Shown here in pieces: positions 56,031-64,000 of a stretch of DNA of 64,000 nucleotides. The position numbers and the translations under genes were made by a program. Numbering within the stretch: position 1 is the stretch's first letter; each line of letters starts with the position of its first letter. Source of the stretch: Adiantum capillus-veneris (lineage: Eukaryota > Streptophyta > Polypodiopsida > Polypodiales > Pteridaceae); contig CM043959.1 of the NCBI GenBank assembly GCA_014529385.2, forward strand, positions 93,506,529-93,570,528. Direction: 5' to 3'. Below the pieces are notes generated by a model that saw only the letters and a list, made by a program, of their open reading frames with translations, was not told the DNA's origin and made no database searches.

Positions 56031-56974
56031 GCAAAAGATATGAGATGAGAAAACAAAAACAATGGGTTGAAATCGAGGAGAAAGCGAAAAAGCTACTCTA
56101 GGAAAAGGTAAAAGAAACTGGAAGTGAAATCAAGGAAACAACCGTGAAATCTAGAGGATCCATTTTGGTTGATAAAAATTTTGAGCCTATTAACGTAGCC
56201 TTGGAAGCCTACCAAGCAGGACTTAAAGCAGGTCAAAATATGGAAAACAAATGGAAAAACTATCCCGCTCTAGACATAGAAGCAACTAAGTTCAAAGCTT
56301 ACCAAAATTTGGTAAGAATCATGCAAGAAATGATAGAAGAACAAAAACCCAAGCTTGAAAGTATTACAAAACCTGAAGAGCTTGTGGTAAGAGAGACTAA
56401 AGAAAAATCAAAAGAGGTGGCATAACCTCACCTTGAACGAAAAGAACCAGAACTTATAGTGCCGGACAGTGAAGATGCCTTAGACGGAATTCCATTTGTA
56501 GAGGAAGAGTGGCCAGGACACTTATGGGAAAAAGTAGAGAGATCAATGACAGGAGCCTTACTTTAAAGTCAGCTCCTATAGAGGAAGTTTGGTTAGACAA
56601 CCTATGTCTTGATATGGACGTGGACGTACAATCCTTGTATGGGTTTTGCGGATCTAAAGCTTCAGGAATGTCGAAACCATTGACCTTGAAAACACTACCC
56701 TCTTACTTGGGAGATAACGAAGATGAATCCATAGTGTGTAAGACCACTCAAGTAAAAATAGTAGCACAAATCCTAGAAGTAGACAACATTTATTCAGTCA
56801 TGTATACACCCATTCAATGCACTCTTACCTTCGGAGAACTGTTAAAATTCAGACCATACTTATGGAATGATCTACAGGGAACCCTAGAGAAGGTGGGGAC
56901 AACAGGGCTAATCTCAAAAAAAAAAGGAAATTTTGAAAAATAAAATGGACAACAAAGAGATTTGATCTATTCCA
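56031..56974 (+). pseudogene. G2 gag-protease linker
   Basis: 56144-56425 encodes 'SRGSILVDKNFEPINVAL' and a charged helix; 56509-56943 encodes 'LTLKTLPSYLGDNEDES', 'VMYTPIQCTLTFGELLKFRP' and 'TLEKVGTTGLI'. Both have G1 counterparts (2285-3180). The block is conserved in the family but unnamed. Confidence 0.55.
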
Positions 56975-57339
56975 ATGAACAAAGTCGTAGAATATTACGA
57001 AGGGGAAGAAGGAAACACCACCCTTCCTATAAAATATAATGACATTGAAACCATGGCAATACTAAAGAGTGGAGTAGGCATAGCCATAGCCATGAAAGCA
57101 GTATGGGAATCTTGGGGACAACCAGTCATTAGACAAACTCGAATGAAATTTCAATTGGCTGACGGACACATTGAGAGGCCATTAGGATTGCTTGAGAAGT
57201 GATAGTCAATTCCTGTGGAATTGAATATCAACACACTTTTTCCATAGTAGACTTTGGGAAAAAACTCGATTATCAAATCATATTGGGAAGACCTTTCGTG
57301 AGACAGGTCTAGCTTATCCAAGATTGGGGAAACAATTAT
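56975..57339 (+). pseudogene. G2 retropepsin 1 with lost catalytic Asp
   Basis: 'YYEGEEGNTTLPIKY', 'TMAILKSGVGIAIAMKAVW', 'LADGHIERPLGLLE', then after a TGA and shift 'QIILGRPFVR'. The catalytic D of the DSGA loop is Lys (57064-57066; G1 keeps Asp). The fold is intact in outline but cannot be an active aspartic protease. Confidence 0.75.
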
Positions 57340-58461
57340 ATGTACTTGAAGAAAGTTGGATATATAACAAGAGTAAATCTAAAAGATCACACTTATAGAG
57401 ATGCCTTGAAAACACCCATACAAGAGTTTGATTCAGTCTCTTCGGTTCAAACTAAGCTTCCATCCTGGTTAAACAAAGACACTCCTATTTGGATGTGTGG
57501 ACCTTTAGAAAATGGGAGTTTAAAACGAGAAGAATGTATTCTAGAAAGGGATTTCACAGACGAAGCCTATGTACCTGAACCCTTTCCAGAGCATTTTTTT
57601 GAGCCATTTGAGTGGACTCAAATTGTAGCGACAATGGATGTATGTGTGAATAGGTCTATGCCTACTCAATTTTGCAATGAGGATAGCTACGACATAATTC
57701 CCATCCAAATGATTTCAACCCTTAACATCGATGATGAGAATGAGGAACCCAAGAACTTGATGAAAGCTCAACAAGTCTTTTCAGACCTATACTACAATGC
57801 AACAGATGAGATAGATGAACACTCAACTACCTCAGAAGATTCGGGGTCAAAAAAAGAACATGTAAGAGCTAAGCTACTCATGAAAGGAGAGGAGGATTTT
57901 TTTTTTTACTTTTTGAACCAGAAATCGAGAAAACAAAAATGGTATAGACAAAAAAGAGACACCAGAAACATGAAAACACGACCTATGCCATCAGTCTCCA
58001 GCCGAACACAATTCTTGATGCAGATAGATGCAAACAATTGTACCAAGCACAAAATCACTAGCAGATATCCTTCAAACAAAAATCCAGAAATATCTAAAAC
58101 ATCTAGAAAATCAAGGAAGGATACTCAAGAAAACCAACAGGATAAAAAGACAATCATGACATGAGTTGAGCGGAAAAAGAAATATCAAGAGTTGAAAAAA
58201 TCTCTAAAGGATATATATACAACCAAAATGGAAACCATAGATGAGGATGGTAAGGACGTAATGAGTGTTCCATCCCACCACAAAAAGTATACTCTTCAAG
58301 ATCGAGAAATCAAAGTCGAACAACCTATTAGGGAACAACGAAAACAGGGCGAGTCCTACAAAGGGTCTGAGAACGCTAAAAAGATAGACTTGGCTGAACC
58401 AACAGAAGAGCCTAGACCTGCTTACATTGCAAACGACCTAACAGAGAAATAAGAAGAGTTA
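57340..58461 (+). pseudogene. G2 protease-RT spacer
   Basis: A 274-codon frame (57340-58164): 'DHTYRDALKTPIQEF', 'DEAYVPEPFPEHFFEPFEW', an acidic stretch, then a Lys/Arg/Gln-rich end. 58192-58452 continues with 'KYTLQDREIKVEQP' and 'IDLAEPTEEPRPAYIANDL'. The same blocks occur in G1 before and after its stops, so this long spacer is a real part of the polyprotein. No enzyme motif. Confidence 0.6.
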
Positions 58462-59300
58462 TTGCTAAAAGAATACCGTGATATCTTTGCTTGGTCTTAC
58501 AAGGATCTCAAGGGTGTTGATCCAGAAATCTGTCGACATACCATACCCATGAGAGATGATGCGAAACCACGTAGACAAAGGTCATACATGTATAATGAAA
58601 CATTTGCTAGGAAGATAAAAGAAGAGATTGAAAAACTAAAGGAAGCTGAATTTATTTACGAGATTGAACACACAGATTGGGTGTCTCCAATTGTGGTAGT
58701 ACCCAAGAAGAATGGAAAATTACGAGTGTCTGTTAATCTTAAAAAAGTGAATGTAGCTATCATTAGAGACAACTTTTATCTTCCAATCACTGAGCATGTT
58801 TTAGAACCAGTTGCAAGAAAAGAAGCTTACAGTTTCTTAACTGGATTTTTGGGATACAATCAACTTTTGGTTGACCCAAAAGATCAGCATAAAATCGCTT
58901 TTGCAAACAGAATGGGGTATTTTTGCCTATCAGGTTATTCCGTTTGGTTTAACTAATACTCCATCCACATTTCAAAGGTTGATGAGCCATGTTTTTAAAG
59001 AATATCTTAGGAAATTCTTAGAAGTATATATGGATGATCTATGCGTACATTCATCAATCCGAGCTGATCATTTTGAACACCTCAAAAAGGTATTTGAAAA
59101 ATATAGACTTCATAGGATTTGTTAAAATCTTGAAAAGTGCACATTCATAGGTAGACAAGGAAAAATTCTTGGACATATAGTATCTAAAAATGGCATAGCT
59201 ACTAATATTGAAAAAATTCATGTCATTGTTGATTTGCCTAGACCAACAACAGTCAAGGGGGTAGAAGCCTTCATAGGGTATTGTGGATATTACCGGACAG
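58462..59300 (+). pseudogene. pol: G2 reverse transcriptase
   Basis: 'YRDIFAWSYKDLKGVDPEI', 'RRQRSYMYNETFARKIKEEI', 'WVSPIVVVPKKNGKLRVSVN', 'YSFLTGFLGYNQ', a +1 shift near 58920, 'PFGLTNTPSTFQRLMSHVF', YMDD (59027-59038) in 'VYMDDLCVHS', TAA near 59123, 'EKCTFIGRQGKILGHIVS' and 'AFIGYCGYYR'. The active site is intact; the polymerase is broken by one shift, one stop and a second shift. Confidence 0.85.
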
Positions 59301-59815
59301 TTCATCTACATGTACGCTATAATTGCAAAACCCATGTATAGCTTGATTACACACTTTGAGTGGACAGAGGCATGTGAAGAGTTCTTCATGAATCTTAAGC
59401 AAGCTCTCATCTCAGTTCCAATATTAAAAGCACCAAATTGGGATAAGATATTCTACATACATGTAGATGCTTCCAATTTTGCCATCGGTTGTATACTAGC
59501 TCAACCAGGAGACGGAAAAATTGACTTTCCTATTTCTTATGCTAGCCAACAGTTGAACATGGTGGAAAAGAATTACATGACCACTACAAAAGAAGGGTTA
59601 GGAATGATCTATGCGGTTAAAAAGTATAGATATTACCTTCTATTAGCCAACAAGTTTGTGTTCTTTATGGACCACCAAGCTTTGTTGTACTTGGTGAACA
59701 AACCATGTAGCACAGGAAATATAGTGAGATGGTTCATCTATCTTTTTGGAATTTGATTTCACTATGGTTGTAAAAAAGGACACTATACATCAACGAGCAT
59801 ATCATTTGTCAAGGA
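59283..59815 (+). pseudogene. pol: G2 RNase H
   Basis: 'HVDASNFAIGCILAQPGDG', 'EKNYMTTTKEGLGMIYAV', 'FFMDHQALLYLVNKPCSTG' and, after a 1-bp shift near 59750, 'EFDFTMVVKKDTIHQRAYHL'. The three acidic catalytic residues are retained. This is the intact reference for the G1 RNase H split by X. Confidence 0.85.
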
Positions 59816-60300
59816 TTGTTTCCGAAGAATCACCTAAAGGGGTAGACGATGATCTACTAGATGCCTATTTGTTCTCCATGGAAATGATATCTCGATGGTC
59901 GAAAAACATGGTATCATTGATGACAATAGCTCAAGTGGATTCACAAATACCACTTCCTATTACAATCGAATTAATTGAGCAATCGGTTATGTATCAATTA
60001 CTAGCTGGTAAGCTATACAAAAGAAATCGAGATGGAATATTGTTCTTATGCATTAATCCTAAAGAGAAAAAACAATACCTAAGTCAAGCTCATGTTATCA
60101 TAGTAGGACTTCACTTTGCGGAAGACAAAACTATGCAACGAATCTTGAGACTTGGAGTATTTTGGCTGACTATGAGGAGTGATGTTCGATCTTTTGTAAA
60201 GGATTGTCCTCAATGTCAAAAACAAACACCCATACCTTATGTGACATTGTTTCAAATGTCACCTATTACTAAGTGGAGTAACTATCTGGTTACTTACTTA
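59816..60300 (+). pseudogene. pol: G2 first integrase HHCC zinc module
   Basis: 'YQLLAGKLYKRNRDGILFLC' is followed by His codons at 60091 and 60112 and Cys codons at 60205 and 60214 (H-x6-H-x30-C-x2-C), ending 'FVKDCPQCQKQTP'. All four zinc ligands are present. 'TLFQMSPITKWSNYLVTYL' links it to the second module. Open from 59746 to 60579 in one frame. Confidence 0.85.
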
Positions 60301-60625
60301 TCCAACCGAACATTTCCTAAGGATATGACTAAACGTCGTCAAAGAGAAATTGAAACTGAAGCAAGATACTATGCTCATATTGGAAACCAATTGTATCAGA
60401 GAGGTAAAGATCAACATTTGCATCTTTGTGCAAACGAAGACGAGTATATTACGATTATAGAACACGTACATGTTGGATTAGCTGGAGGTCACTTTTCTAG
60501 TGAGACCACCGCAAGAGCAATCTTGATGGCAGGCATATGGTGGCCAACACTTTTTGCAGATGCCAAAGAATATGTTTGAAGGTGTGATGCTTGTCAACGA
60601 GCAAAAATTCCAACATGTGTAGATA
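60301..60625 (+). pseudogene. pol: G2 second integrase HHCC zinc module
   Basis: 'NQLYQRGKDQHLHLC', His codons at 60469 and 60490 in 'HVGLAGGHF', 'AGIWWPTLFADAKEYV', TGA at 60577-60579, and Cys codons at 60583 and 60592 in 'RCDACQRAK'. Spacing H-x6-H-x30-C-x2-C is identical to the first module, and the two are 378 bp (126 codons) apart. This module has the canonical 'GGHF' and 'WWPTLF' of Ty3 integrases. Confidence 0.85.
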
Positions 60626-61497
60626 TCATGCCCCTAAAACCAATGATGGGGGCTAGAGCTTTCGCAAAATGGGGTATAGATTTTGTTGGGCCAATACAGC
60701 CACGTGCTTATAGAACCCAAGCTCAATATATCATCGTAGCTACGGACTATTTGACCAAGTGGGCCGAGGCTAAAGAAACTCAAAAGAATGATGCCAGAAC
60801 CACTACAGAATTCTTATATGAGTATGTATTCACGAGATATGGACCTCCAATAGAAATTTTTAGTGATCGGGGAACTCATTTCTCAACGAGGTAATCGAGT
60901 ATTTGCCTAATGAGTTTATGGTCATCCATAACAAATCAGCTCCCTATCACCCATAAGCAAATGGACAACCTCCATGCTACTCTATGGGCTTATCGATTTT
61001 CATTCAAAAGAGCTTTAAATGATACACCCTTTAACCTTGTTTATGGTCTTGATGCCATATTTCCAATAGAATTTCTATTTCCAACACTAAGGGTAACAAA
61101 GAATCTTGAGTGGACTGGACATGAATTGTCAGAAAAACTTGAAGATTTGGAAAATCTAGAAGAGCAAAGGCTAACTGCCATAGCTCTATGCACAAAAGCG
61201 AAAAAAAAAAAGTTTTTTGATTCCTACTTAATCACAAAAATCTTCAAGAAAGGGGACTTAGTTTTAGTCTATTCCCTTAAGCAACACATTTCCAAGTTTA
61301 AGATAAAGGGAAACGGACGGTTTATCATTGAAGATGTATCTCCAAGTGGAGCAATAAAATTGTCCACACTAGACGGTGAACCAATGGCTAATTGGATTAG
61401 TGGATGTCGTTTAAAGAAAGACAATTTTCCGCTAACCAATGAATTGCTAGAAAGAATGCATGCAGGCAAGAAAATGAGGATTAAACGACACAAGTAA
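60626..61497 (+). pseudogene. pol: G2 integrase catalytic core and C-terminal domain
   Basis: 'FAKWGIDFVGPIQPRAYRT' has the first Asp (60679) and 'IEIFSDRGTHFSTR' the second (60865). Stops follow at 60892 and near 60955. A deletion of about 75 bp at 60969 removes the segment with the catalytic Glu that G1 retains ('GQAESTNK'). 'LWAYRFSFKRALNDTPFNLV' and the C-terminal 'FKKGDLVLVYSLKQHISKF', 'FIIEDVSPSGAIKLSTLDGE' and 'MANWISGCRLKK' follow to TAA at 61495-61497. Confidence 0.85.
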
Positions 61498-62640
61498 TTG
61501 ATGAAGCCCAAGAGGAAGCTCGACTTCAAATACTCAAACGGAAAGCTGCTCTCAAGAATCAACAGATACTGATTCTCATCAACAATCTAGAAATAAATGA
61601 CCGACAATGGGAATTACCTAAAGATGCAGTTTCAATAGATGAAGAATGGTTAGACGGAATGGACCTGCGCATCAAAGCACAACTCAACAATCATAGCACC
61701 AATGCTTTGGTTGACACAGGAGCTAGAGTAAATGCAGTCAATTATTCCATGTACAAGAAGGCAACAAGTCAAGCATTGACAACAAGAATAGCGACAATCA
61801 AAGGATGCAACAAGAACCCAACCCCAACATTGGGAGTAGTCAACTTGAACGTGATAGTACATGGATGCTCATGTCCTCATCAGTTTGTATGCTTACCAGA
61901 TGAACACATGAATGAGACGATGATTCTTGGAATTCCCTGGATGCGGACATACAAAGCAGTACTAGATTGGGATACAAATCAGCTCAAGCTATCACCTAAA
62001 TATGGACAACTCATTGTTCCAATTGCACCAAGCAAGGAGGAATGGAAAGGAAGCAATCAATAGACCAAACCATGAAGTAATCAATCTTATCCATCCCCTC
62101 GACAAGCCGAAAACATCACCAACAAAATCAAAGAAGGTTCCAAGGGTCAAAAAACAGAGACGAGCATCACCGAGCATGGAACCTAATATGAAATGGGTTT
62201 GGAATAAAAAGGAGCACTTATCTTCTCCACAAACCGTAAAACCAATCAAGCAATGGAGAGTCAAGTCTCAAAAGACTCCACCACACCATATAGCACCAAG
62301 AAAACCAAGCTACCGATGGCGAGAAAAAGCTTGACAGCATTCAAAGGTGCTACCAACAGCTGAAGCAATGAGCGTATTGAAGCATCCTGATGGTATAATC
62401 AAACAAAGAGCACACAAGCTACAAGATTTACTATTTGGAAGACAATATCAGCAAACCTCGACATCAGAAATCCTTGAGTTAATTACTCAAGACCCAGCTC
62501 ATGCACAACATAGTGGTTTGAATTGCATTGATCTTCAAAGCATGGTAGATCCAACCACGGCTATGCATAGATACGATTGTTCATCCCATGCACATAGTCG
62601 TCCCGGAGTATGCCATCTAGGAGGGGTGGAAGGGCACTAA
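61497..62640 (+). pseudogene. G2 second retropepsin-like ORF downstream of integrase
   Basis: The frame opens at 61497, overlapping the integrase stop in another phase: 'DEAQEEARLQILKRKAALK', then from 61659 'ALVDTGARVNAVNYSMYKK' with an intact DTGA (61713-61724), 'CPHQFVCLPDEHMNETMILG' and 'IPWMRTYKAVLDWDTNQLKL'. The frame ends at 62061-62063. A Lys/Pro-rich tail (62002-62334, other phase) and 62347-62640 ('SEILELITQDPAHAQH') also match the G1 tail. It is a canonical retropepsin by motif, unlike protease 1 of the same element. Dimeric aspartic protease activity is inferred. Confidence 0.8.
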
Positions 62641-62675
62641 GTAATTAAGGGCAATGTTTGAAGAGGGAGGAAAAA
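62618..62675 (+). other. G2 purine tracts before the 3' LTR
   Basis: AGGAGGGGTGGAAGGG (62620-62635) and AAGAGGGAGGAAAAA (62661-62675). Either could be the plus-strand primer; the second is closest to the LTR start TGTTAACATG at 62682. Confidence 0.5.
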
Positions 62676-62681
62676 GTTCGA

Positions 62682-64000
62682 TGTTAACATGTGATTTTTT
62701 GCAAAATTAGCTAATAATGCCCTTATAATTCATCATCAAGGAAAAATTCATTGATAATATCTTCCCGATGAGTGTAAATAGTGAATATACTATCAGAAAA
62801 TCATCAAAAAATAGTCCTTTTTGGTTTTTTTTCATCATTTTTCTTAATATTCAGACTTAAAAATGGAGAAATCCAACAAAAAACAATAAAGATATATTTT
62901 TTAATGGATTTTCCTAGCTATTGGATTTTTGCTTTACTTTTTTAGCGCATTTTTTTATTTTCTTTGATTTTTTCAATAAGCAGGTCAAAAATTAATAATA
63001 AATAGCAAAGAAGCTGAGATGGAAAAACAGAAGACACGATGGTGATCAGAAAGACAAGGCAAACAAGCACAAAAATTTTCAATGAAATCGAAAGATGGAA
63101 GCGAGAAGCCTAAATTAAGCGGCCAGACCTACTTTTGCAAAATTCTTGCAGAATGAGCTACAGGCATCCGATCAGGGAAATTTTTGAGACTTAGATTTCA
63201 CGGCCTAGTAGGACTAGCGGGGAAATTTGGGGAAAATTGGTTTGGGAAGTCCGGGTATAGATATTTAAGGTAGACTAAAACCACCTCATTTGCACTTGTG
63301 GCCTTTGCAGAGAGAGCTTTTCAAACTCTTTCACGCGTCTTTTCTGGTGTCTACGGTTGCCCGTTTTCAGCGTCGTCTCACACGAGACACGAGGAGTAAG
63401 TTCTTTACTCGTCAATGATCCATTTTGTACAGCCGGTAGCTAGTTTAAACCCCTAAAAAAACCCCTAGACAGTGAGCAATGCACGAAGACCTACGACCAA
63501 AAACTGACCATAGCGGCTTGTCAGCTCGACCAAATCGGATGAGATTTGAATTGTAGCATGCCCTAACATAACAGAACCTTTTTATATCATTAGTTGACCA
63601 TTCGGAAAGGTTCGAGGGGATCCCCAGTAGAAAAGCTAGGTTTTTGGCAGATGCGAGAATTTGGTTCCGACTTCACAGACAGCTTGCCTATGAGGTTCAT
63701 ATACAATGTGTATGATTGGGTTAGTAAAATCAATCAAGCAAAGCCCTCAAAAAGCAAAAAACGGCTCGAAGGCTACAAAGCATCAAATTCTATAAATGGG
63801 ATCAAATTGACTCCAAATGAGTGAGAATTGCTTGAGTTGCTTCACGACTATGTTACCAATAAGTCCAAAGCCTCAAAATTGACCAACCAACTCAACAGGC
63901 AGTATAGTCACAGAAATTAGAGATTTCAGAGTCGACAAAGCACAAAGTGATGCTGGCAAGACCAAACTTGACCAAACTCAATTTAGGACTTGTTTTAGGT
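62682..64000 (+). repeat. G2 3' LTR candidate, cut by the window end
   Basis: TGTTAACATGTGATTTTT, A/T-rich U3, TATAGATATTTAAGG near 63255, CATTTGCAC, GCAGAGAGAGC and GAGGAGTAAGTTC near 63388. The layout resembles the candidate G1 3' LTR (40344-41098). The remainder to 64000 is non-coding, with phrases such as GACCAAACTTGACC that recall the leader. It does not match 49338-50277. Confidence 0.5.

Larger units (their letters stand above)
49338..64000 (+). mobile_element. G2: Ty3-type LTR retrotransposon, relative of G1, continues past the window
   Basis: LTR-like 49338-50277, tRNA-Asp primer site, long leader with palindromic repeats and D2, then gag (53559-55050), zinc knuckles, protease 1, RT, RNase H, two HHCC modules, integrase, second retropepsin and a purine tract, followed by LTR-like sequence from 62682. 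It cuts the copia RT at 49337. Reading frames are long but broken at about fifteen places. The sequence after 62682 does not match 49338-50277, so the pairing of the two ends is unproven. Confidence 0.8.

Overview
The window is land-plant nuclear DNA made almost entirely of transposable elements. I found no host gene, tRNA gene or rRNA gene. Support for a plant comes from Ty3-type pol domains of the Tat/Athila style with tRNA-Asp primer sites, a copia-type element primed by initiator tRNA-Met (TGGTATCAGAGC), a CACTA (En/Spm) transposon with TNP2 and Transposase_24 genes, GT-AG introns, and long AG/CT and A-rich tracts. The species cannot be named; a large TE-rich genome (fern, gymnosperm or similar) is a guess.

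Layout. Element names (G1, G2, X, Z, V, W, Y, H, D1, D2, M1) are mine. (1) G1, 1 to about 40343, is a decayed Ty3 element running left to right: gag, zinc knuckles, protease 1, RT, RNase H, two HHCC zinc modules, integrase, and a second retropepsin-like ORF. It is interrupted four times: D1 (4863-6204), X (7111-26474), a MITE M1 (28424-28853) and Y (28925-39092). (2) X is an LTR element with 1.9-kb LTRs and one unknown ORF. Its right LTR is split by Z (11099-24852), a gag-only element with 2.3-kb LTRs. Z's left LTR is split by V (11834-18892), a copia-type element with 150-bp LTRs. V carries W (from 13669), a CACTA transposon on the minus strand. This is a five-level nest, G1 > X > Z > V > W, and four of the five levels can be placed by paralogous uninterrupted sequence inside the window. 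(3) Y (28925-39092) has about 1-kb LTRs and two retropepsin-like domains but no RT. (4) 40344-47290 holds the candidate 3' LTR of G1, repeats carrying a 20-bp palindrome, and the remains of element H with a coiled-coil ORF. (5) 47.8-49.34 kb is a minus-strand copia fragment with an odd PPT-LTR-PBS order. (6) G2, 49338 to beyond the window end, is a second, better preserved relative of G1; its leader contains D2 (51555-52875).

How the parts relate. G1 and G2 share two architectural features I do not know from described Ty3 elements: a tandem duplication of the integrase HHCC zinc-binding module with identical spacing, and a second retropepsin-like gene between integrase and the 3' LTR. Two leader-like non-coding regions carry repeated long palindromes centred on ATCGCGAT. 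D1 and D2 are two copies of a 1.3-kb non-coding element with CACTAGGTTGG inverted ends flanked by TTAA. These are the candidates for something undescribed. Almost every ORF is broken by stops or frameshifts, so most genes are annotated as pseudogenes; the exception in quality is the CACTA second gene, which has three in-phase exons and only one stop.
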